Below the pieces are notes generated by a model. It made no database searches. It worked only from the letters and a program-made list of their open reading frames with translations, and had not been told where the DNA came from. Shown here one piece after another: positions 55,896 to 63,839 of a stretch of 64,000 bases of DNA (the first letter of the stretch is position 1; each line of letters begins with the position of its first letter). Location of the stretch: positions 248,001 through 312,000 of the forward strand of contig NZ_VTTM01000001.1 in NCBI RefSeq assembly GCF_008364795.1. Reading direction: 5' to 3'. The position numbers and the translations under genes are program-made. Source of the stretch: Azospirillum oryzae (lineage in GTDB: Bacteria > Pseudomonadota > Alphaproteobacteria > Azospirillales > Azospirillaceae).

Positions 55896-56909
55896 ATGTC
55901 ACGAATGCGGTTCTCGCTCTCGTCATTTTGCTTCACTGCTGTTGCGGTGATGATGGGGTGTGGAGTAACGGAACCGTTACAAGCTCGCGAGTTTGTCGTG
56001 AACGTTAGCGTTTTGCCTTTAGATGCTGTCCTTCCGAGTAAGATCCAACTTCGCGCTGGGCCTCACGTTGCACGTGTTACAAAACCAAACGATGATAATC
56101 CTACGGAGTACAAGCTAACGCTCGATTTGCGTTCAATCGACGTGGCTTCACTTGTGAAAAATCCAGTCGTTCTCGTTGCGGAATGGCGAGATAAGGGTCG
56201 CACTGATCAGGAGGTTGTACTTCTGCGACCACTCTCGAAAATTTCAGAAGACGAATTGTCTATAAACATATTCAGAAATAAGCCGGCAAAAACTATGTCT
56301 TCCATTGAAGGCGTGGAAGCAAAAACTTCTGCTGATATGATCACCCTTCTCGAGAAGATCTCTGACGCGCGTTACATCTATAAGAAGGCTGTCGTCTCTG
56401 AAGGAAATGGCAAGTCTCATCAGCTTACATTGAGAGCTGCCAAAGATTGGTTTCAATTTGCTTATGAATTGGCAACTCTTCCTGAACATCTCTTTGGCAT
56501 GGAAGAAGATATTGTTACCATTATGGCAGAATATGAGGCGATGGCTAGGGAGGATCAGTCATTCGCTGATCGTTATCGTAAACTCATGAAACTAGGTCAG
56601 TTTGAAAAAATGAAAGAAGTCTTGGATGCACAGATGTATGCGGATGTTGCCTTAGTGGACAAATACATCGTCTCCGGCAACTCTGATATTGCAGAAGCAA
56701 TAAACCAGACTCTAAGGGATGAGTTTAATTTTATCGAGCAAGATAAGCAGAAGAAATTTGCCTCTATTCACAGAATTCACCCGGATATATTCGAGAAAAA
56801 TGCAATTTTCATTAGGAATCGCAAGGCAAGTTTATTAATGTCAAGGGGGAAGCTTGAAAAGAATGTTTCAGAAGGTGGTGCGTCCAATGGAAATTTAGAA
56901 CCTCGTTAA
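55896..56909 (+). CDS. Unknown exported protein of the AT-rich island
   Basis: The 337-residue protein has an N-terminal hydrophobic stretch (FSLSSFCFTAVAVMMGCGV). It is either cleaved after LQA (residue 30) or lipidated at Cys22, where the lipobox (VMMGC) is poor. The mature part begins with a beta-rich domain (about 30-130) and continues with long helices (DRYRKLMKLGQFEKMKEVLD). GGGGG before the ATG is the ribosome site. It follows the membrane-protein gene directly. I cannot match a family; a periplasmic partner of the membrane protein is likely. Confidence 0.7.
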   Translation: MSRMRFSLSSFCFTAVAVMMGCGVTEPLQAREFVVNVSVLPLDAVLPSKIQLRAGPHVARVTKPNDDNPTEYKLTLDLRSIDVASLVKNPVVLVAEWRDKGRTDQEVVLLRPLSKISEDELSINIFRNKPAKTMSSIEGVEAKTSADMITLLEKISDARYIYKKAVVSEGNGKSHQLTLRAAKDWFQFAYELATLPEHLFGMEEDIVTIMAEYEAMAREDQSFADRYRKLMKLGQFEKMKEVLDAQMYADVALVDKYIVSGNSDIAEAINQTLRDEFNFIEQDKQKKFASIHRIHPDIFEKNAIFIRNRKASLLMSRGKLEKNVSEGGASNGNLEPR

Positions 56910-56918
56910 GGGTATCGA

Positions 56919-57677
56919 CTATGTAAGGTTGGTAAGATCGATATCCAGCTTCAAAGATTCCAAGGCCGGCTTGGCGAACAGGTAGCCCTGCATCAGGTTC
57001 ACGCCCAGGTCGCGCAGGGTCTTGGCCTCATCGGCGGTCTCGATGCCCTCGGCGATGGGGGTGATGGCGAGATCCTCGCACACCGCGAGGATCGCCTTGA
57101 CGATGCTGCGCCGGGCGCGCGCGCTGTCGATGTTGCGGGTCAGCTCCATGTCCAGCTTGATGATGTCGGGCTGGAATTCGGCCAGCAGGTTCAGGCCGGA
57201 ATAGCCGGAGCCGAAATCGTCGATGGCGGTCAGGAAGCCCTGGCGCTTGTATTCGTTGAAGATGCTTTTGAGGTGGTCGTGGTCCACCACCCGCTCGTTC
57301 TCCGTCACCTCGAAGATGATGCGGTCGGTTGGGAAGCCGGTGCGCCGGGCGGCGGCGAGCGTCGCGCGGATGCAGGCCTCCGCCTTGTAGACGGCGTTGG
57401 GCAGGAAGTTGATGGACAGGCGGGCGCCGTTCATCGGCAGGGACGAAGCAAGCTCGATGGCCTTGATGCGGCAGGACTGGTCGAAAGCGTAGCGGGTGGA
57501 ATCGGTCACCTGGCCCAGCACCCAGCCGGCCCCTTGGCCCTGTGTGCCGCGCACCAGCGCCTCATGCGCCCAGACACCACCATTGGCGACGTCGACGATG
57601 GGCTGGAACGCCATCGTGAAGTCCAGATCGAGGCGGTCCGCACATTGACCGCCGCACCCACCGTCGCCAAACGCCAT
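56919..57677 (-). CDS. EAL-domain cyclic di-GMP phosphodiesterase
   Basis: The 252-residue protein is a single EAL domain. Catalytic and metal residues are in place: E39 in HEALVRG, Asn in SINFLPNA, Glu in FEVTENE, the DD pair in IDDFGSGYSGL, Lys in IIKLDMELT, Glu in PIAEGIET and Gln in LMQGYLFAKP. It should hydrolyse cyclic di-GMP, counteracting cyclases such as the one at 8266-9282. No sensor domain; the short Cys-containing N-terminus (GDGGCGGQCADRLDLD) is the only extra. Confidence 0.9.
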   Translation of the reverse strand: MAFGDGGCGGQCADRLDLDFTMAFQPIVDVANGGVWAHEALVRGTQGQGAGWVLGQVTDSTRYAFDQSCRIKAIELASSLPMNGARLSINFLPNAVYKAEACIRATLAAARRTGFPTDRIIFEVTENERVVDHDHLKSIFNEYKRQGFLTAIDDFGSGYSGLNLLAEFQPDIIKLDMELTRNIDSARARRSIVKAILAVCEDLAITPIAEGIETADEAKTLRDLGVNLMQGYLFAKPALESLKLDIDLTNLT

Positions 57678-57747
57678 CGCCCTACCCCTGTCGGATCGAG
57701 AATTGCACTTTCAGGTAGGGAACAATGCCATGAATTTCATCAGACGG

Positions 57748-57769
57748 AGGTGTGGCAATTGCCACACCT
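57748..57769. promoter_or_regulatory. Perfect 22-bp palindrome
   Basis: AGGTGTGGCAA is followed at once by its exact complement, centred on AATT. It lies 18 bp past the stop of the leftward molybdenum hydroxylase gene and 70 bp before the start of the leftward EAL gene. As RNA it would be a 9-bp stem with an AATT loop (terminator). As DNA it is a strong operator candidate for the EAL gene. No T-run follows. Confidence 0.5.
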
Positions 57770-57787
57770 TCCGGTTAGGACTTTCCC

Positions 57788-60121
57788 CTATTCCGCCGCC
57801 ATTCGGGTTTCAGCGTTGCGGATTGCCGCCCACACCGATTCCGGCGTCGCCGGCATGTCGATGTGGGTGATGCCGAGGTCGGACAGCGCGTCGACCACCG
57901 CGTTGATGATGGCCGGCGGCGCGCCGATGGCCCCGGCCTCGCCGGCGCCCTTCATGCCCAGCATGTTGGTTGTGCTGGGCACGCTGTTCAGCTTCACCTC
58001 GATCGGCGGCATGTCGACCGCGCGAGGCATCTGGTAGTCCATGAAGGAGCCGGATAGCAGCTGCCCGTTGTCGGGATCGAACACCACCCGCTCCTGCAGG
58101 GCCTGACCCAGCCCCTGCGCCACGCCACCATGGATCTGGCCGATCACCAGCATCGGGTTGATGACCGTGCCGAAATCGTCGACGACGCTGTAGCGCAGCA
58201 CCTCGACGATACCGGTGGCGGGGTCGATCTCCACCTCCGCGATGTGGCAGCCGTTGGGGAAGGTGCTGGCCGGCGGGGTCCAGCGCGCCATCTCGGAGAA
58301 GGCGACGCCGCCCGTGCCGGCCGCCGCCTTGGCCGCGACCTCCTTCAGCGATACCGAGCGGTCGGTGCCGACGATGGTGAAGCGGCCGTCGGCGAACTCC
58401 ACGTCCACCTCGGCGGTTTCCAGCAGGTCGGCGGCGACGCTGGTCGCTGCCTTCACCACCTTGGCCGCCCCCTCCGCCAGCGCCGAGCCGCCAACGGGGA
58501 CGGAACGCGAGCCGCCGGTGCCGGCGCCCCAGCTGACGCGGTCGGTGTCGCCTTGCACCACCTCCACGTCTTCCGGTGGGACGCCCAGCCGGTCGGCGAG
58601 GATCTGCTTGTAGGCGGTCTCGTGGCCCTGGCCGTTGGTCTGGGTGCCGATCATCAGCACCACCTTGCCGTCGCCGTTGACCTGGACGGTCGCCTGCTCC
58701 GGCCCGCCGCCTGAACAGGCTTCGATGTAGGTGGACAGTCCGGCGCCGCGCAGCTTTCCACGGGCCTTCGCTTCCGCCTTGCGGGCGGGCAGGCCGGCCA
58801 TGTCGGCGAGGATCAGGCCGTCTTCCAGATTCTGGACGAACTCGCCGGTGTCATAGACCTGCCCCATCGGCGTGGCATAGGGCATCGCCGTCGGCGGGAT
58901 GAAGTTGCGCCGCCGGATCTCCGCCGGGCCGAGGCCGGTGACGCGGCCGGCATGGTCGATCAGCCGTTCCAGCAGATAAGCCGCTTCCGGACGGCCGGCG
59001 CCGCGATAGGCGTCCACCGGCTGGGTGTTGGTGAAGACGCCCTTCACCCGCACATATACGGCCGGCGTCTTGTAGGAGCCGACCAGCATCGCCGACCCGG
59101 CATCGGTCGGGATGAAGGGACCGTAGTTGGACAGGTAGGCGCCGAGATTGGCGACGGTATCGACCCGCAGGCCCAGGAAATGGCCGTCAGCGTCGAGCGC
59201 AAGGCGCGCCTTGCTGACATGGTCGCGGCCGTGATCGTCGCTGATGAAGCCCTCGATCCGGTCGGCGGCCCATTTGACCGCGCGGTTCAGCCGGCGGGCG
59301 GCGAACAGGCAGGCGACATATTCCGGATAGTTGAACAGCTTCATGCCGAAGCCGCCGCCGACATCGGTGGTCAGCACGCGGATTCGCTGCTCGGGCTCGT
59401 TCAGGATCTTGGCGAACTGCTTCTGCAGGCCGTGCACGCCCTGGCTGGTGACGTAGATCAGCAGCCGGCCGGGACCGCCGTCGGCACCGGCTTCGACGCC
59501 GGCGACGCAGGCGCGCCCCTCCATCGGGTTGGCGACGACGCGGTTGTTGACCAGCTCCAGCTCAACGACGCGATGGGCGCCGGAGAGCGCGGCCTCCACC
59601 GCCGCCTCGTCGCCGGTGTCCCAGTCGAAGCAGAGGTTGTTCGGCGCGTCGTCCCATACCAGCGGACGACCGGGCTCCAGCGCCGCCAGCGTGCCGGTGA
59701 CGGGCTCGCGGTCCTCGTAATCGACCATCACCAGTTCGGCGGCCTCGCGCGCGGCCTCCAGCGTTTCGGCCACCACCATGGCGACCGGATCGCCGACATG
59801 GCGGGCGAAGCCGCGGACCAGCGCCGGGCGTGGGGTGCGGACATAGTTCGACCCGTCGCGCTGCTTCAGCACCGCCTGACAGGGGATCATGCCGACATTC
59901 TCGGCGTCGAGATCGGCGATGGTGTACACCGCCAGCACGCCGGGCTGGGCCAGCGCGTCGGACGTGTCGATGGCGCCGATGGCGGCGAAGGCGTGGGGCG
60001 AGCGGACGAAGGCCGCATAGGCCTGTCCGGGGAGGGACACGTCGTCGGTGTAGCGGCCGCCGCCGGTCAGCAGCCGGGCGTCTTCGGTGCGCGGAACCGC
60101 CTGTCCGATGCCGAACTTCAT
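57788..60121 (-). CDS. Xanthine-dehydrogenase-family molybdopterin subunit (CoxL form II type)
   Basis: The 777-residue protein is a full-length large subunit of a molybdenum hydroxylase. It has the AYRGAGR signature of form II (not the AYxCSFR of true aerobic CO dehydrogenase) in [20 protein letters not shown], Moco contacts DVGGGFGMK and [15 protein letters not shown], and the catalytic Glu in [13 protein letters not shown]. The substrate is unknown. The 2Fe-2S and FAD subunits that complete such enzymes are missing on both sides, which is unusual. Likely served by the moeA-moaD-moaE genes. Confidence 0.88.
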   Translation of the reverse strand: MKFGIGQAVPRTEDARLLTGGGRYTDDVSLPGQAYAAFVRSPHAFAAIGAIDTSDALAQPGVLAVYTIADLDAENVGMIPCQAVLKQRDGSNYVRTPRPALVRGFARHVGDPVAMVVAETLEAAREAAELVMVDYEDREPVTGTLAALEPGRPLVWDDAPNNLCFDWDTGDEAAVEAALSGAHRVVELELVNNRVVANPMEGRACVAGVEAGADGGPGRLLIYVTSQGVHGLQKQFAKILNEPEQRIRVLTTDVGGGFGMKLFNYPEYVACLFAARRLNRAVKWAADRIEGFISDDHGRDHVSKARLALDADGHFLGLRVDTVANLGAYLSNYGPFIPTDAGSAMLVGSYKTPAVYVRVKGVFTNTQPVDAYRGAGRPEAAYLLERLIDHAGRVTGLGPAEIRRRNFIPPTAMPYATPMGQVYDTGEFVQNLEDGLILADMAGLPARKAEAKARGKLRGAGLSTYIEACSGGGPEQATVQVNGDGKVVLMIGTQTNGQGHETAYKQILADRLGVPPEDVEVVQGDTDRVSWGAGTGGSRSVPVGGSALAEGAAKVVKAATSVAADLLETAEVDVEFADGRFTIVGTDRSVSLKEVAAKAAAGTGGVAFSEMARWTPPASTFPNGCHIAEVEIDPATGIVEVLRYSVVDDFGTVINPMLVIGQIHGGVAQGLGQALQERVVFDPDNGQLLSGSFMDYQMPRAVDMPPIEVKLNSVPSTTNMLGMKGAGEAGAIGAPPAIINAVVDALSDLGITHIDMPATPESVWAAIRNAETRMAAE

Positions 60122-60309
60122 GGGTGAACTCCCGCCTTCCGGTTCGATGCGATTGTTGTGCCCCGCGAAGATAGGCCGGCTTAAGCGTCAGGGAAACCCC
60201 GACGGGCGACATGGGTGACGGTTGTCCGCTGCAAGGATTGTCGGATGGACCCGCAAGGACAGGGGCAAACGGCTGGCGCAATCGACCATCAAGGGCCATA
60301 TTTCAGGAC

Positions 60310-61059
60310 ATGTGTGGACGCATGCTTCTCACCACCCCGGTCAGCGAGGTCCAGCGCGTGTTCGGCGTGCCCGAACGGCCGAACCTGATGCCGCGGTGGA
60401 ATATCGCCCCGACGCAGGACATCCCCGTCATCCGTCGCGAGGAGGACGGCCGCCATCTGGCGATGGTCCGCTGGGGGCTGGTGCCGCCCTGGGCCGACGA
60501 TCCAGCCATCGGTGGGCGGATGATCAACGCGCGCGGGGAATCGGTGACCGACAAGCCGGCCTTCCGCGATGCCTTCCGCAAGCGCCGCTGCCTGGTTCCG
60601 CTGGACGGGTTTTATGAATGGACCAGTGTGGGGGAGGGGGCGAAGCCGCGCAAGCAGGGCCACGTCATCCGTCGCCGCGACCGCGGCCTGTTCGCGCTGG
60701 CCGGATTGTGGGAGCGCTGGCGCGGGCCGAAGGGCGCGCCGCCGCTCGACCCGCCGCTGGAGACCGCGACGGTGGTGACGACGGCGACCAACGCGACCCT
60801 GTCCTTCCTGCATGACCGCATGCCGGTGGTTCTCGACCCCGCTGATTGGGACACATGGCTCGATCCGTCGACCCCGCTGCCGGTGCTGGAGGGGCTGATC
60901 CGCTCCGCGCCGGAGGAATGGCTGGATGTGGTGCCGGTGGGGCCGAAGGTGAACAGCGTGCGCAACGACGACTGCTCCTGCCTGGATCCGCCGCAGGATA
61001 CCGCTCCGGTGAAGGCGACGGGCAAGCCGGGCGATGATGACCAGCCGAGCCTGTTCTAA
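60310..61059 (+). CDS. SOS-response-associated peptidase (SRAP, YedK/HMCES family)
   Basis: The 249-residue protein begins MCGRM, so Cys2 becomes N-terminal and can form a thiazolidine link with abasic DNA. Other conserved parts are NIAPTQDIPV, WGLVPPWADD, INARGE, CLVPLDGFYEW (active-site Glu) and TNATLSFLHDRMPVVL (His). It shields abasic sites in single-stranded DNA. The start is fixed by the required Met-Cys-Gly; its ribosome site (AGGA) is very close to the ATG. The nuclease gene follows 4 bp later. Confidence 0.92.
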   Translation: MCGRMLLTTPVSEVQRVFGVPERPNLMPRWNIAPTQDIPVIRREEDGRHLAMVRWGLVPPWADDPAIGGRMINARGESVTDKPAFRDAFRKRRCLVPLDGFYEWTSVGEGAKPRKQGHVIRRRDRGLFALAGLWERWRGPKGAPPLDPPLETATVVTTATNATLSFLHDRMPVVLDPADWDTWLDPSTPLPVLEGLIRSAPEEWLDVVPVGPKVNSVRNDDCSCLDPPQDTAPVKATGKPGDDDQPSLF

Positions 61060-61063
61060 GACG

Positions 61064-61621
61064 ATGCAGATGATGGTGGCGGGGCCGGGAAAGGGGCTGC
61101 TGCTGGCGGCCTTGCTGGCCCTGGCGGCACCGGTCGCCGCGCAGACCAATCAGGCGGCCAAGGGGCGCGGCCCCATCGCCAACACGCCGGACCAGACCAT
61201 CAAGGGCACCGCCATGGCGGTGGAGGGCGACCTGCTGACCATCAACGGCACCGCGGTCCGGCTGATGGGCATCGACGCGCCGGACCCGGGGCAGAAATGC
61301 AGGAACCGCTACGGTCACGAACTGGACTGCTTCAAGGTTGCCACTGCCGTGCTCGCCAACATGGTGAAGGGCGAGGAGGTGACCTGCACCGTCACCGAAC
61401 AGGACCGCACCGGCGAGAAGAAGGGCGAATGCCGCGTGCGCGGCGTCGATCTGGGGGCGGCGATGGTGTCGCGCGGCTGGGCCTTTCAATATGCCAGCCT
61501 GTCGCCGGCCTACCAGAAGGGCGAGGCCTATGCCCAGAGCAAGCGCATGGGGCTGTGGGCCGGGCAGGTGGAAAAGCCCTGGCAATGGCGCAGCCGGCAG
61601 CTTCGCGAGACGGCCAAGTGA
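61064..61621 (+). CDS. Secreted thermonuclease-like (SNase fold) protein
   Basis: The 185-residue protein has a signal peptide (residues 9-27, ending PVAAQ) and an SNase-like domain (VRLMGIDAPDPGQKC ... GVDLGAAMVSRGWAFQYA, RMGLWAGQVEKPWQWR). The family hydrolyses DNA and RNA, but the second catalytic Arg region (DRTGEKKGECRV) differs from Staphylococcus nuclease, so activity is not certain. ATG 61064 avoids the overlap that ATG 61034 would create with the SRAP gene. Confidence 0.85.
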   Translation: MQMMVAGPGKGLLLAALLALAAPVAAQTNQAAKGRGPIANTPDQTIKGTAMAVEGDLLTINGTAVRLMGIDAPDPGQKCRNRYGHELDCFKVATAVLANMVKGEEVTCTVTEQDRTGEKKGECRVRGVDLGAAMVSRGWAFQYASLSPAYQKGEAYAQSKRMGLWAGQVEKPWQWRSRQLRETAK

Positions 61622-61882
61622 TCGGATCCCGCCTGCCGGTTGCGCTGTGCCGGCCGCAAAGACTCTATGGCCCGTTGGCGGCCGGCACCCCCATTTCCCA
61701 TTCGACCGCCGCGCCGTCCATGATAGCATTCGAATGGAACGAATGACGATCTCCAGAAGGCGATTTCCAAAGCCGGGCCTGTGGCTGACATCAATCGACA
61801 GGGGCCGCGCGTTTCCCCGGTGAACGGTTCGAGAGGCGCGATTCCAGAGCGGCAATTCCCGTCGGGGAGCGGAGTCACGGGT

Positions 61883-62683
61883 ATGCTCGTTTACGAATGC
61901 GAATTGTTCGAAGTGGTTCCGGTGCTGCGTCGCTATGCGCGGGCGCTGACCGGCACGACTGATCGTGGCGACGCGCTGGTGACCCGCTGTGTTGAGGCCG
62001 CGATGATGGCGCCCTCGCGCTTCGGTCTGGACCGTGGCGGCGACGGGGCGCGGATGTCGATGTATGCGTTGCTGAACCTGCTGTTCGACCGTTCGGAGGA
62101 TTTCGGCCCGGCCGGCCGGCCGCTGCCCTCGCCGCACCCCATCGAACGCGCCCTTGCCGAACTGCCGGAGGCCGATCGCCGTCTGTATCTGCTGACCGCG
62201 CTGGAAGGCCTCAGCCTGCCGCAGGCGGCGAAGGTGCTGCAGCTGCGGCCGGGAGAGGCGATCGAGAGGTTGAAGACCGCCCGTGCGCGGGTGCGCGGCG
62301 CCATGGTCCAGCGGGTGATGGTGGTGGAGGACAACGCCCTCCTGGCGATGGAATTAGGGGCGCTGGTCGCCGAGATGGGGCATGTCGTCTGCGGGACCGC
62401 CGGCAACGAGCCGGAGGCTTTGGCCCTGATGAAGGCGGAAAAGCCGACACTGGCCCTGCTGGACGTCCGGCTGGCCGATGGCGGCAGCGGGATCGAGATT
62501 GCACGGCGGCTGAAGCGCGTGCGAGATCTGCGCACCATCTTCGTCACCGCCTTCGACGACGACATCCAGGCCGGCGATGCCCGCCATCTCGGGCAGATCG
62601 TCCGGAAGCCCTTCACCAACGCCGGCATCCAGGCCGCCATCTCCCGCGCCATCTTCATGCCGCAGCCGGTGGCGCTGGCGTAA
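61883..62683 (+). CDS. PhyR-like response regulator with sigma-like N-terminal domain
   Basis: The 266-residue protein has an N-terminal ECF-sigma-like domain (about 5-135, RALTGTTDRGDALV and YLLTALEGLSLPQAAKVLQL) and a C-terminal receiver (about 140-258) with VVEDN, phosphoacceptor Asp in LALLDVRLADG, and Lys in IVRKPF. This is the reverse-order design of PhyR, which when phosphorylated sequesters NepR and frees the sigma factor EcfG in the general stress response. No nepR or ecfG is adjacent, which is unusual. GGAG lies 8 bases before ATG 61883. Confidence 0.88.
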   Translation: MLVYECELFEVVPVLRRYARALTGTTDRGDALVTRCVEAAMMAPSRFGLDRGGDGARMSMYALLNLLFDRSEDFGPAGRPLPSPHPIERALAELPEADRRLYLLTALEGLSLPQAAKVLQLRPGEAIERLKTARARVRGAMVQRVMVVEDNALLAMELGALVAEMGHVVCGTAGNEPEALALMKAEKPTLALLDVRLADGGSGIEIARRLKRVRDLRTIFVTAFDDDIQAGDARHLGQIVRKPFTNAGIQAAISRAIFMPQPVALA

Positions 62684-62719
62684 CGTCGCCGATCCGGCCA
62701 GGAATAAGGACACACGGAA

Positions 62720-62751
62720 AAGGGACCGCCGGCCGACCGGTGGTCCCTTTG
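62720..62751. terminator. Bidirectional rho-independent terminator
   Basis: AAAGGGACCGCCGG (62720-62733) pairs with CCGGTGGTCCCTTT (62738-62751), 14 bp with one G-T pair, loop CCGA. It lies 36 bp past the PhyR-like gene and 61 bp past the end of the convergent glsB. Confidence 0.85.
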
Positions 62752-62812
62752 TCCTGTACTGTTATGTCGCGACCGGCCTTCAATCAGGCCGATCCGTACC
62801 ACAGCCGTCGCC

Positions 62813-63070
62813 TTAGACCGTCGTCCGCCGGCCGGCGATCATGCGGTAGATGGCCAGGATGACGACGGCGCCGACGATGGCGCCGATGAAGCCCGCTCCC
62901 TCGCCAGGCCGATACCAGCCGACGGCGGCGCCCAGATATGTCGCGACGAAAGCGCCGGCGATGCCCAGCAGGGTGGTGATGATGAAGCCGCCCGGATCGC
63001 GACCCGGCATCAGGAACTTGGCGACGATGCCGGCGAGAAAGCCGATGATGATCGTCCAGAGAATGCCCAT
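62813..63070 (-). CDS. GlsB/YeaQ/YmgE family stress membrane protein
   Basis: The 85-residue protein has three membrane segments with the family pattern MGILWTIIIGFLAGIVAKFL, then GRDPGGFIITTLLGIAGAFV, and a C-terminal IGAIVGAVVILAIYRMI. The family is stress-induced and of unknown biochemical role. ATG 63070 follows GAAGGGA. An AGAAC-N16-CGTT element about 45 bases upstream fits an EcfG-type promoter. It converges on the PhyR-like gene and is divergent from the secreted-protein gene. Confidence 0.9.
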   Translation of the reverse strand: MGILWTIIIGFLAGIVAKFLMPGRDPGGFIITTLLGIAGAFVATYLGAAVGWYRPGEGAGFIGAIVGAVVILAIYRMIAGRRTTV

Positions 63071-63113
63071 GGTGATTTCCCTTCCGTTGCGGGACCGTCT
63101 TCCCATGCCCAAT

Positions 63114-63138
63114 AACGGGCAGAGACGCATTTGGTTCT
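63114..63138 (-). promoter_or_regulatory. Candidate EcfG-type promoter of glsB
   Basis: On the minus strand AGAAC (63138-63134) is followed after exactly 16 bases by CGTT (63117-63114). One mismatch to the GGAAC-N16/17-CGTT consensus, and the -10 is perfect. Confidence 0.5.
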
Positions 63139-63193
63139 CGCAGATGCGTGATCTTTTAGGGTGACTCGCCTTCGGGTAACCGAAACCCGGCCG

Positions 63194-63219
63194 GGAACCT
63201 TTCCGGGGCCGGCCCTGTT
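63194..63219 (+). promoter_or_regulatory. Candidate EcfG-type promoter of the secreted protein gene
   Basis: GGAAC (63194-63198), 17 bases, TGTT (63216-63219). A single mismatch to the EcfG consensus. It lies 64 bp before ATG 63284 and back to back with the glsB element. Confidence 0.5.
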
Positions 63220-63283
63220 CTCCGCATCACGTTTCAGGCGTTGCACTGCGGTGCCGCCACGGACGACTGTTAGGAGACGCGTT

Positions 63284-63724
63284 ATGAACAAGACCTTCAT
63301 TTTCACCGCTGTGGGTGCCGTTCTGCTGTCGACCGGCGCGATGGCCCAGGTGGCCGGTTCCGCGACGACGCCGCAGGCCGGCTCCAGCTATACGATGGGC
63401 GGGACGACCGGCGTGCCGCCGCTGAACGCGCCGGCCCGCGGCCTGCCGATCACCGACACGGCGCAGGGTGGCAAGGTCGTCGTACTGGGCGAGAGCATCG
63501 GTGAACGCCAGCTGGCCGAACGACAGCGGGCGGAGAGCATGACCCCGCCCGTCACCTATTCCGGGTCGAGCGCCGGGACCTACGGCTACAGCAACTCCGG
63601 TTCCAGCTATACCGCTCCCAGTTATACCGCTCCGGGCTATTCCGGCACCGGATCGCAGACGGAAGGCAACATGAGCACGCGCGGTATGAATGGCGGTGCG
63701 CCCTATACGCCGCCGACCCGCTGA
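63284..63724 (+). CDS. Exported low-complexity hypothetical protein
   Basis: The 146-residue protein has a signal peptide (ending GAMAQ, about residue 21). The C-terminal half is rich in Ser, Thr, Gly and Tyr with a short repeat (YTAPSYTAPGYSGTG). Such Tyr-rich tails are found in surface and matrix proteins, but no family is recognised. AGGAG lies 8 bases before ATG 63284. An EcfG-like promoter and a terminator frame the gene, suggesting an independently transcribed stress gene. Confidence 0.75.
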   Translation: MNKTFIFTAVGAVLLSTGAMAQVAGSATTPQAGSSYTMGGTTGVPPLNAPARGLPITDTAQGGKVVVLGESIGERQLAERQRAESMTPPVTYSGSSAGTYGYSNSGSSYTAPSYTAPGYSGTGSQTEGNMSTRGMNGGAPYTPPTR

Positions 63725-63736
63725 CCCATGCCTGCC

Positions 63737-63760
63737 GGCCGGACTGTAACCAGTCCGGCC
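63737..63760 (+). terminator. Hairpin after the secreted protein gene
   Basis: GGCCGGACTG and CAGTCCGGCC form a perfect 10-bp stem with loop TAAC, 12 bp after the stop. It lacks a T-run, so termination may rely on the second hairpin that follows. Confidence 0.6.
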
Positions 63761-63770
63761 TGAAACGAAG

Positions 63771-63815
63771 CGGCCCCGCAACGCTTCTCCTATCCGGGGG
63801 AGCGTTGCGGGGCCG
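63771..63815. terminator. Bidirectional hairpin between the secreted protein gene and rpe
   Basis: CGGCCCCGCAACGCT pairs perfectly with AGCGTTGCGGGGCCG (15 bp) across a 15-base loop that can add further pairs. It lies 25 bp beyond the leftward rpe stop. Confidence 0.8.
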
Positions 63816-63839
63816 TCGGCATTTATTCGAACGGTTCGT

